64,000 nucleotides of DNA from Actinospica sp035493475. Lineage in GTDB: Bacteria; Actinomycetota; Actinomycetes; Streptomycetales; Catenulisporaceae. Position numbers and translations under genes: made by a program. The stretch spans positions 118,026 through 182,025 of the forward strand of contig DATJIF010000058.1 of assembly GCA_035493475.1 (NCBI GenBank), read 5' to 3'. The notes beneath the pieces were generated by a model that did no database searches, had not been told where the DNA came from, and worked only from the letters and a program-made list of their open reading frames with translations. Below are positions 33,064-39,904 of this stretch, one piece after another (within the stretch, counting starts at the first letter, position 1; each line of letters begins with the position of its first letter).

Positions 33064-33806
33064 CGAGCACGGCTGAGGCGGATGTGCACACGCTCACCGG
33101 CGCCTATGTGTGCGACGCGCTCGGCGCGGACGAGCGCGCGGCGTTCGAGGAGCACATGGCCCAGTGCCCGGAGTGCGCGGGCGAGGTCCGCGAACTGCGC
33201 GAGGTCGCCGCGGTCATGGCGGCGGCCGTCGCCGTGCGGCCCCCGGATTCCCTGAAGGCCGCCGTGGACGCCCGGATCCGGGTGACCCGGCAGGAGCCGC
33301 CGATCACCGATCCGCGCACGCAGATCACGTCGCATCGCCGTTCCCGGTTCGGCAAGCGCGCCGCATGGGCCATCGTCGCCGCGCTCGCCCTGGTCGTGGC
33401 CGGTCTCGGCTGGCGGGTGATCGCGCAGCAGGACCAGATCAACAACCTGAACGCGCAGACGAAACAGATCTCTCAGTTGCTCGCCGCGCCGGACGTCGCC
33501 TCGACGCGCGTAGCGGTCACCGGCGGCGGCAGCGCGCTGATCGTCGACTCGCGCAGCCGCAACGAGGCGGCCGTCACCTTCACCGGAGTCGCGGACGCGC
33601 CGGCGGGCAAGACCTACCAGCTGTGGCTGATGACCTCGGACGGCACGGCCCGCTCGGTCGGCCTGATGGAGGCGACGCCGAACAGCCCGATCGTCGTCAC
33701 CGGCCTGGCCGGAGAGGCACAGGTCGGGATGACGATCGAGCCGAGCGGCGGCAGCGTGAAGCCGACGACGACGCCGGTCATGGTCGCGGCGCTCGCGGCG
33801 GCATAG
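33060..33806 (+). CDS. rskA: Anti-sigma-K factor RskA
   Basis: 248 aa, GTG start overlapping the sigK stop. The cytoplasmic N-terminus has the zinc-type anti-sigma motif H-xxx-C-xx-C (EHMAQCPEC), one transmembrane helix follows (AAWAIVAALALVVAGLGW, about residues 100-120), and the extracytoplasmic C-terminal domain carries the RskA signature FTGVADAPAGKTYQLWLM. In mycobacteria RskA holds SigK inactive until regulated proteolysis releases it, so an envelope or redox signal can join the light signal from the upstream regulator. The 3' end overlaps the convergent DUF1295 gene by 29 bp. Confidence 0.9.
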   Translation: MTSTAEADVHTLTGAYVCDALGADERAAFEEHMAQCPECAGEVRELREVAAVMAAAVAVRPPDSLKAAVDARIRVTRQEPPITDPRTQITSHRRSRFGKRAAWAIVAALALVVAGLGWRVIAQQDQINNLNAQTKQISQLLAAPDVASTRVAVTGGGSALIVDSRSRNEAAVTFTGVADAPAGKTYQLWLMTSDGTARSVGLMEATPNSPIVVTGLAGEAQVGMTIEPSGGSVKPTTTPVMVAALAAA

Positions 33807-34587
33807 GAATGAATCCGCTGGTGCGCCGCATGTAGTCGGCGTACTCGGGTCGGCGGGCCGCCATGTGGCGGTCCGCCAGCCGCATGCCGCTGCCGACGGT
33901 CAGCAGCAGGGTCATGACGATCGGCGAGACGATCGTGCACAGTCCGGCCCACTGGTTCGCCGCGAGCAGGAACAGTCCCCACCACACGCACGCGTCGCCG
34001 AAGTAGTTCGGGTGACGCGTGTAGCGCCACAGCCCGCGATCCATCAGCCTGCCCTTGTTCGCCGGATCCGCCTTGAACCGCGCCAACTGCCAGTCGCCGA
34101 CGGACTCGAACAGGAAGCCGATCAGCCAGAGCACGACCGCGACCACGGCGAGCGGCCCCGGCGCAGCGTGACCGTACTGCGCGATCTGGATCGGCAGCGA
34201 GATGAACCAGACCAAGACGGCTTGGAGCAGATACACGTGCGTGAACGCGTACCAGAGCTGCGAGCCGGAAGCCTTCGACAGCAGCGCCTCATAACGCGGA
34301 TCCTCGGGCTTGCCGCGCGAACGCAGGCCGATGTGGATCGCCAGCCGTAGTCCCCACGCAGCGGTCAGCGCCAGCACCAGGGCTCGCCGACCCGAATCGC
34401 CGTGGCCGGCGGAGAGCCCGAAGCTCACCAGCGCGACGGCGGTGAAGGCGAGCCCCCAGGCCACGTCCACGACGCGATGTCGTCTGGTCGCCGCGCCGAT
34501 CGCGAAGACGACCAGGAACAGCGCCAACGACGTGGCGGCCGTGATCGGCAGTCCCACGGCCCACGCGCTCACATCAGTGCTCGACAT
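33778..34587 (-). CDS. DUF1295 membrane protein (steroid 5-alpha-reductase-like fold)
   Basis: 269 aa from ATG 34587 (AAGGAA upstream; the GTG three bases earlier is too close to it). It has six or seven hydrophobic helices and the C-terminal signature DRGLWRYTRHPNYFGDACVWWG, shared by DUF1295 proteins and isoprenylcysteine methyltransferase/steroid reductase-fold enzymes. The mycobacterial homologue next to sigK is Rv0446c. It is the last gene of a three-gene minus-strand operon with DUF1365 and the FAD oxidase and overlaps the former by 14 bp. A role in lipid or fatty-acid modification during photooxidative stress is plausible from the company it keeps. Confidence 0.87.
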   Translation of the reverse strand: MSSTDVSAWAVGLPITAATSLALFLVVFAIGAATRRHRVVDVAWGLAFTAVALVSFGLSAGHGDSGRRALVLALTAAWGLRLAIHIGLRSRGKPEDPRYEALLSKASGSQLWYAFTHVYLLQAVLVWFISLPIQIAQYGHAAPGPLAVVAVVLWLIGFLFESVGDWQLARFKADPANKGRLMDRGLWRYTRHPNYFGDACVWWGLFLLAANQWAGLCTIVSPIVMTLLLTVGSGMRLADRHMAARRPEYADYMRRTSGFIPMPPRAPRP

Positions 34588-35287
34588 CACGTTCCTTCAC
34601 GACGGGTAGTCCTCTCAGAAATAGCTTGATTCCCTGCACGCGGATACGCGCCGCGCCGAGCAGCGTCGAGCTCGGTTGGCGCAGCGCGTGCCGCATCATC
34701 GCGCCGACGGTCGCCGGTTCGGCCCGCCCGCGGAGCACGGCCGCGAACGGCGCTCCGTCCGGCGGCTCGTAGCGGATGCTCAGCTTCAGTTCGTCATCGG
34801 GCTCGGGCACCGACATGCGGTAATGCCCGCTGGCCGGATAGAACGGCGAGACGAAGAACTCCTTCTTCGTCTCGGCACGTCCCAGATCGTCCGTGCGCAG
34901 CAGGTAGCGATGCCTGCCGCCGTATGTGTTGTGCACCTCGGCGATCACGCACGCGAGCCCGCCGTCAGCCGCGTGGCACCAGTAGACCGTGATCGGATTG
35001 AACACGTACCCGAACGCGCGCGCCCCGGTGAGCATCAGAACCCGTCCACCGTCGATATCCACGCCCTGCTCCGCGAGATACCTGTCCACGTTGCGTCGCA
35101 GGCTCAGCGCCGGATCGCCCACGTGATCGGCCGCGCGGAACTCGGCGAACATGCGCAGCGCACGGGGAAAGCGCGGCAGCCGGTCCAGGTCCACCAGCCA
35201 CATCACGCTCCGATACGTGAAGTCGTTGCGCACCGGCTCCCTGCGCACGTGCCGAACCGTGCAGTCGTAGATCCGCGCGTCCGTCAC
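34574..35287 (-). CDS. DUF1365 protein
   Basis: 237 aa. GTG 35287 is chosen because it overlaps the stop of the FAD oxidase gene as GTGA; the frame extends upstream without DUF1365 sequence. Typical DUF1365 features are IYDCTVRHVRREPVRNDF at the start, GYVFNPITVYWCH and YLLRTDDLGRAETKKEFFVSPFYPASGHY in the middle, and a helical C-terminus. The function is not established; the family travels with FAD amine oxidase-like proteins, cyclopropane-fatty-acid-type methyltransferases and DUF1295. The mycobacterial counterpart is Rv0448c. Confidence 0.88.
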   Translation of the reverse strand: MTDARIYDCTVRHVRREPVRNDFTYRSVMWLVDLDRLPRFPRALRMFAEFRAADHVGDPALSLRRNVDRYLAEQGVDIDGGRVLMLTGARAFGYVFNPITVYWCHAADGGLACVIAEVHNTYGGRHRYLLRTDDLGRAETKKEFFVSPFYPASGHYRMSVPEPDDELKLSIRYEPPDGAPFAAVLRGRAEPATVGAMMRHALRQPSSTLLGAARIRVQGIKLFLRGLPVVKERDVEH

Positions 35288-36597
35288 CACCGCACTCCGA
35301 ACGCCGCCGCAGCCGTGACCCCCGACGCGCATCCGTCCTCGTGGAAGCCCCAGCCGTGGTACGCGCCCGCATACGCGGTGATCCGTGTCGTCAGCTCCGG
35401 TAGCCGGGCCTGCGCGGCGACGGATTCCGGCGTGTAGACCGGGTGCTCGTAGACCATCCGCGCGAGTACGAGCCCTTCCTTGATCGTCTCGGTCGCGTTC
35501 AGGGTGACCAGGTAGTCGTCCTCGGCGTCGAAGCGCTGGAGCCGGTTCATGTGATACGTCACGACGGCCCGTTCGGTGCTCGGCCCCATGCGCGTCCCGC
35601 AGTGCGGCACGAGGTAGTTCCAGCAACTGCGCGCGGCCGACCTGCGCGGCAGCAGCGAGGCGTCCGTATGCAGCACGGTCTCGTTGCGCGCGTAGCCGAT
35701 CGCCCCCAGCACTGCGCTCTCAGCGGGCGACGGGTCGGCCAGCATGCGCAGCGCCTGATTCGGGTGCGTGGCCAGCACGACTCCGTCCACCTCGTGACGG
35801 CCCCCGGCCTCGTCCCAAAGCGTGGCCCCCGAATCGTGACGCTGCACGGCGCGAACCGGCGTCGAGACGTTCACCGCGGAAAGCCCCTTCGCCGCACGCT
35901 CGACGTAAGCACGCGACCCGCCGACCACCGTGCGCCACCGCGGCGAGCCGGTGACGCTGAGCATGCCGTGGTGGTCGAGGAACTCGAACAGGTAGCGCGC
36001 CGGATAGCGCAGCACCAGGTCCGGCCCGGTGGACCAGACGGCCGAGACCAGCGGCACCAGGAAGTGGTCCGCGAAGTACCGCGAATACCCGCCCTCCGCC
36101 AGGAAGTCGCCGAGCGTGGCCCCGACCACGGCGCCGCCGAGACCCGAGTCCGTCGTCAGCAGCCGCCGCGCGTGCCGGTGGAACCGCTTGATCTCGCCGA
36201 GCATCCGCAGGAAACGCGGATCGACCACGTTCGCCGGCCGCGCGAAGACCCCGGCCGGCCCGCGCGCGCCCGCGTACTCCAGGCCGCAGCCGAGACAGCG
36301 CACGCTCATCGACATCTCGGTCTCCTGCGTGGCCACCCCCAGCTCCCGGAACAGCCGCAGCAGGTTCGGGTACGTCCGCTCGTTGTGCACGATGAACCCG
36401 CTGTCCACGGCCAGTGCCCCGGCCCGCGCGTCGAACAGATCGTGGGTGTGCGCATGCCCGCCGAGCCGGTCGTCCGCCTCGAACAGCAGCACGTCGTGGC
36501 GCCGCCGCAGCAGGTACGCGGCCGTCAACCCGGCCACGCCAGAACCCACCACGGCGACCCGCGTCCGTCCCGCCGCCTCGCCCTCCACCGGTGCCAT
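35284..36597 (-). CDS. FAD-dependent amine-oxidase-fold oxidoreductase (Rv0449c-like)
   Basis: 437 aa. The dinucleotide-binding motif is VAVVGSGVAGLTAAYLLRRR (residues about 14-33), followed by DDRLGGHAHTHD and HNERTYPNLLRLFRELGV, the pattern of NAD(P)-binding amine-oxidase-like proteins that pair with DUF1365. The C-terminus HGWGFHEDGCASGVTAA closes the FAD site. No substrate is proven; a fatty-acyl desaturation or oxidation step is plausible. Unlike the mycobacterial locus, no UfaA1/cyclopropane synthase gene is present between the DUF1365 and DUF1295 genes. The SigK-like element 49 bp upstream of its ATG puts the three-gene operon in the proposed regulon. Confidence 0.88.
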   Translation of the reverse strand: MAPVEGEAAGRTRVAVVGSGVAGLTAAYLLRRRHDVLLFEADDRLGGHAHTHDLFDARAGALAVDSGFIVHNERTYPNLLRLFRELGVATQETEMSMSVRCLGCGLEYAGARGPAGVFARPANVVDPRFLRMLGEIKRFHRHARRLLTTDSGLGGAVVGATLGDFLAEGGYSRYFADHFLVPLVSAVWSTGPDLVLRYPARYLFEFLDHHGMLSVTGSPRWRTVVGGSRAYVERAAKGLSAVNVSTPVRAVQRHDSGATLWDEAGGRHEVDGVVLATHPNQALRMLADPSPAESAVLGAIGYARNETVLHTDASLLPRRSAARSCWNYLVPHCGTRMGPSTERAVVTYHMNRLQRFDAEDDYLVTLNATETIKEGLVLARMVYEHPVYTPESVAAQARLPELTTRITAYAGAYHGWGFHEDGCASGVTAAAAFGVRW

Positions 36598-36645
36598 TCG
36601 CTCGTCCCGCTCCCTTCACACTCCGCCCGGATCGGTACACGGGTC

Positions 36646-36673
36646 GTTCGGAGCGGGCGCGGATAAGGATTGG
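36646..36673 (-). promoter_or_regulatory. Putative SigK promoter of the FAD-oxidase/DUF1365/DUF1295 operon
   Basis: Read on the minus strand: CCAATCC (36673-36667), 15 bp, CCGAAC (36651-36646). This is the third copy of the element, at the same spacing as the other two, and it gives a leader of about 40 nt. Confidence 0.65.
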
Positions 36674-36790
36674 TCGCCGGCCGGATGCTCGACTGCGCAG
36701 AGGTTGACACGCGGTTAACCTGCGCGGTCCCCGCACGTGACACGGCCGGAGTGTGCTGTTCCCCGACCCGCCGACACGACGGCGGGGCGC

Positions 36791-36906
36791 GTCTAGGGTT
36801 CCGTCGGCCGCCGAGCAGCGGCCGGGTCTGGTCCGAGAGACGCAGGCGGAGCACCGGAGAAATCCGTCCGGCTCCGTTCCACGGCGGGAGAAAAGCCCGG
36901 GAGGCC
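36791..36906 (+). ncRNA. Guanidine-I (ykkC) riboswitch
   Basis: The 477-bp gap 36598-37074 holds this element, a downstream hairpin, a TTGACA -35-like box at 36704-36709 without a convincing -10, and the SigK promoter of the opposite operon. Conserved ykkC blocks appear in order: CTAGGGTTCCG (36793-36803), GGGTCTGGTCCGAGAGA (36834-36840 onward), a middle stem ending in CACGG and AAAAGCCCGGGAG (36891-36903). The class binds guanidinium. The downstream genes (permease, carboxyguanidine deiminase pair, carboxylase, allophanate hydrolase) are the classic guanidine-I regulon, so structure and context agree. Confidence 0.93.
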
Positions 36907-36910
36907 TGGT

Positions 36911-36946
36911 GAGCTCGGCCCGCCGCGGGCCGGGCCCGGCTCCCGG
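36911..36946 (+). terminator. Expression platform of the riboswitch
   Basis: A 10-bp GC stem closes on a 3-nt loop (36913-36922 with 36926-36935). CTCCCGG at 36940-36946 is fully complementary to CCGGGAG at 36897-36903, the 3' edge of the aptamer, so two exclusive folds are possible. No U-tract is seen, which is common in GC-rich actinomycetes. Confidence 0.45.
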
Positions 36947-37074
36947 AGTGCGCCGTGGTTTCCAGCACCGTTCCAGCACCGTCTTCGGACACCCCTGCTT
37001 CCCCACTGCCCGGCCGACGGCTCCCGACGCCGCCCGGCCGCCTCCCCCTGCGCGCACGCGGAAAGGCGGACATC

Positions 37075-38583
37075 GTGTCAACCATCGTGTCTCCGGTGGC
37101 CGAGGGCGCGGACGCCCTCGACGCCGTCGATCTGTCCGAGTTCGGCTACACCCAGCAGTTGCGGCGCGGCCTCGGCTCCTACGCGTCCTTCGCCGCCGGA
37201 TTCTCCTTCGTCTCCATCCTGACCACGGTCTTCCAGCTGTTCTCCTTCGGCTACAGCTTCGGCGGCCCGGCCTTCTTCTGGACCTGGCCGCTCGTCTTCG
37301 CCGGGCAGTTCCTGGTCGCGCTCTGCTTCGCCGAACTGGCCGCGCGCTACCCGATCTCCGGCTGCGTCTACCAGTGGTCCCGGCGGATGGCCACCGGCCT
37401 GGTCGGGCACTTCGCCGGCTGGACGATGCTGATCGGGCAGGTGGTGAGCGTCGCGGCGGCGGCGATCGCGCTGCAGGTGGTGCTGCCGTCGGTGTGGTCC
37501 GGCTTCCAGCTGTTCGGCGGCGATCCCGCGCTGACCAGCAAGTCCGGCGCGACGAACGCCGTGCTGCTCGGCGCCGTCCTGATCGCGCTGACCACGGTCG
37601 TCTCCTCGGTCGGCGTCAAACTCACCGCCCTGATCAACAGCATCGGCGTCACCTGCGAACTGATCGGCGTCGCGGCGCTCGTCGTGCTGCTCTTCGCGCA
37701 CGCCACGCGCGGCCCGGGCGTCGTCACGCACACGGAGGGCGCGGCGGGCGGCGGCTCGTACGTCTGGCCGTTCCTGGTCTCCGCGCTGATGGCTGCGTAC
37801 GTCATGTACGGCTTCGACAGCGCGGGCGAACTGAGCGAGGAGACCCGTTCGCCGCGTAAGACCGCCCCGAAGGCGATCCTCAAGGCCCTGGCCGTCTCCG
37901 GCGCGGGCGGCGCGGCGCTGCTGCTCGGCGCGCTCATGGCGGCGCCCTCGCTCACCGACGGCCAGCTCGCCACCGAGGGCCTGCCCTACGTCGTGACCAG
38001 CCGCCTCGGCGAGGGGCTCGGCCGGGTGGTCCTGGTGGACGTGGCGATCGCGATCTGCGTGTGCACGCTCGCCATCCAGACCGCCGCCTCCCGCCTGACG
38101 TACTCGATGGCCCGCGACGGCGTGCTGCCCGGCGCCAAGCGGCTCGCGAAGGTCTCCGAGCGCACCGGAACCCCGGTGCTGCCGACGATCCTGATCGGTG
38201 TCGCGGCGATCCTGATCCTCGGCGTCAACGTCGGCCAGGCGCAGCTGTTCACCGCGATCACCAGCGTGGCCGTGGTCATCGTCTACCTCGCCTACCTGCT
38301 GGTCACGCTCCCGATGCTGATCCGCCGCCGCCGCGGCCTCGCTCCGGCCGGCCCCGGCCAGTTCACGCTCGGCCGCTGGGGCCTGCCGATCAACGCGCTC
38401 GCGGTCGTCTACGGCCTCTTCATGGCGGTGAACATGGCCTGGCCGCGCCAAGCGGTCTACGACCCGGCAGGCGGCCACTGGTACCTGCAGTACTTCGCGC
38501 TGCTCTTCCTCACCGCAGTAGCAGTCCTCGGATACGTGACCTACGCCCTCGCCAACCGCACCAAGACCGAGGCCGCCGTATGA
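37075..38583 (+). CDS. APC-family permease, probable guanidine/amine importer
   Basis: 502 aa from GTG 37075, which follows AAAGGCGGA; the frame extends upstream into the riboswitch leader. Twelve hydrophobic segments and the APC motifs FSFVSILTTVFQLFSFGY, CFAELAARYPISG and DSAGELSEETRSPRKTAPKA identify an amino-acid/polyamine/organocation transporter. As the first gene under the guanidine-I riboswitch, followed by guanidine-degrading enzymes, it likely imports guanidine or a related amine as nitrogen source. The stop overlaps the next start (ATGA). Confidence 0.88.
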   Translation: MSTIVSPVAEGADALDAVDLSEFGYTQQLRRGLGSYASFAAGFSFVSILTTVFQLFSFGYSFGGPAFFWTWPLVFAGQFLVALCFAELAARYPISGCVYQWSRRMATGLVGHFAGWTMLIGQVVSVAAAAIALQVVLPSVWSGFQLFGGDPALTSKSGATNAVLLGAVLIALTTVVSSVGVKLTALINSIGVTCELIGVAALVVLLFAHATRGPGVVTHTEGAAGGGSYVWPFLVSALMAAYVMYGFDSAGELSEETRSPRKTAPKAILKALAVSGAGGAALLLGALMAAPSLTDGQLATEGLPYVVTSRLGEGLGRVVLVDVAIAICVCTLAIQTAASRLTYSMARDGVLPGAKRLAKVSERTGTPVLPTILIGVAAILILGVNVGQAQLFTAITSVAVVIVYLAYLLVTLPMLIRRRRGLAPAGPGQFTLGRWGLPINALAVVYGLFMAVNMAWPRQAVYDPAGGHWYLQYFALLFLTAVAVLGYVTYALANRTKTEAAV

Positions 38584-39290
38584 GTGACTATTCGATCGAA
38601 GTCCCAGGCGGCGCCGCCGAATCCCTACGCCTACGCCGCCACCGGACCCTCACCCTCCGAGCCCTCGGCCCCGGACCGAACGTGGCCATGCTGATCTACG
38701 CACTCGACGACCCGACCGAGCGTCTCAACGTGCCGGACACCCTCAAGGCCCAGATGTCCGCGCGCATCCACGCTCCGATGACGCTGATGTCCGACATGGG
38801 CCGCGCGCTCGCCTCCGTGACCGGCTCCAGCCTGGACTGGCACGACGCGATCACCGGCCACAGCCTCCCGGCCGATGTCGAGGACCGCTTCGGCCCCTCC
38901 TCGTACGCGGCCGACCGCAACGACTGGCGGCGCAGCGCCCGATTCGGCCTGCTCACCGAACTGTGGAAGCACGACCTCGGCGCCCGCGACCTGCACGCCA
39001 ACATCAACTTCTTCAGCAAGGTCGCGGCCGCCGGCGACGAACGCGGAACCCTGACCTACGTACCCGGACACGCCTCCGCAGGCGACTGGGTCACCCTCCG
39101 CGCCGAGGTCGACCTCCTCGTCGTCCTCTCCACCGCCCCCCACCCCCTCGACCCGTCCGCTAACTGGAATCCGGCGGGCGTGGCACTCGAGATCGCCCCC
39201 GGATCCGCCCCCGCCCCCGACGACCCCTCCCGCACCTGGCGTGCCGAGACGGGCCGTTCGCTGGAACTCGCCGAGAGGAGCTACGCGTGA
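38580..39290 (+). CDS. Carboxyguanidine deiminase subunit (urea-carboxylase-associated protein 1 family)
   Basis: 236 aa. DUF1989-family protein with RHRTLTLRALGPGPNVAMLIYA, a GPSSYA segment and WKHDLGARDLHANINFFSKV, which hold the metal-binding acidic, His and Cys-type residues of the family. These proteins, long called UAAP1/UAAP2 and linked to urea carboxylase, have been shown in other bacteria to form carboxyguanidine deiminase (CgdAB), turning carboxyguanidine into allophanate. It overlaps both neighbours by 4 bp, so subunits are made in equal amount. Confidence 0.88.
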   Translation: MSDYSIEVPGGAAESLRLRRHRTLTLRALGPGPNVAMLIYALDDPTERLNVPDTLKAQMSARIHAPMTLMSDMGRALASVTGSSLDWHDAITGHSLPADVEDRFGPSSYAADRNDWRRSARFGLLTELWKHDLGARDLHANINFFSKVAAAGDERGTLTYVPGHASAGDWVTLRAEVDLLVVLSTAPHPLDPSANWNPAGVALEIAPGSAPAPDDPSRTWRAETGRSLELAERSYA

Positions 39291-39904
39291 GCGACGAATT
39301 CGTGCTCGACGACGTCGTCGAGGCCGGAGACGGCTGGATCGGCGAGATCCCGGCGGGAACGCTGCTGCGGCTCACCGACCTGCACGGCAACCAGGCCGTC
39401 GACACGCTGTTCTACGACGCGCACGACTACACGAATCGGTACAGCGCGATGGACACGATCCGCGCGCAGGGCGCCGTCTACCTCACCACCGGCTCGGTGC
39501 TGATGACAGTGAACTGCGATCCGCTCGCCACGATCGTGGACGACACCTGCGGCCGGCACGACACGCTCGGCGGCGCGTGCTCGCAGGAGAGCAACGTGAT
39601 CCGCTACGGCCAGCACACCCGGCACCAGCACTCGTGCCGGACCACGTTCGTGCGCAAGGCGAAGCAGTGGGGGAGGGGCCTGGAGAAGCGGGACATCGCG
39701 CACAACATCAACTTCTTCATGAACGTGCCGGTGACCGCGGACGGCGGCCTGACCTTCGAGGACGGCGTCTCGGCCCCCGGCAAGTACGTCGAACTGCGTG
39801 CCGAGCGCGACCTGCTGCTGCTCATCTCCAACTGCCCGCAGCTCAACAACCCCTGCAACGGCTACGACCCCACCGCGATCCGCCTCACCGGACGCCGCCC
39901 GTGA
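39287..39904 (+). CDS. Carboxyguanidine deiminase subunit (urea-carboxylase-associated protein 2 family)
   Basis: 205 aa, GTG start overlapping the previous stop. It is a paralogue of the preceding gene with AGDGWIGEIPAGTLLRLTDL, HGNQAVDTLFYDAHDYTNRY, DDTCGRHDTLGGACSQESN and EKRDIAHNINFFMNV. The Cys and His residues in the CGRHD and GACSQE segments are the likely metal site. It forms the second half of the CgdAB-type deiminase. Its stop overlaps the carboxylase start (GTGA). Confidence 0.9.
   Translation: MSDEFVLDDVVEAGDGWIGEIPAGTLLRLTDLHGNQAVDTLFYDAHDYTNRYSAMDTIRAQGAVYLTTGSVLMTVNCDPLATIVDDTCGRHDTLGGACSQESNVIRYGQHTRHQHSCRTTFVRKAKQWGRGLEKRDIAHNINFFMNVPVTADGGLTFEDGVSAPGKYVELRAERDLLLLISNCPQLNNPCNGYDPTAIRLTGRRP

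Noticed and set aside
36704..36709. TTGACA as the promoter of the guanidine operon
   Set aside because: No acceptable -10 stands 16-18 bp downstream, so it is mentioned only as a -35-like box.
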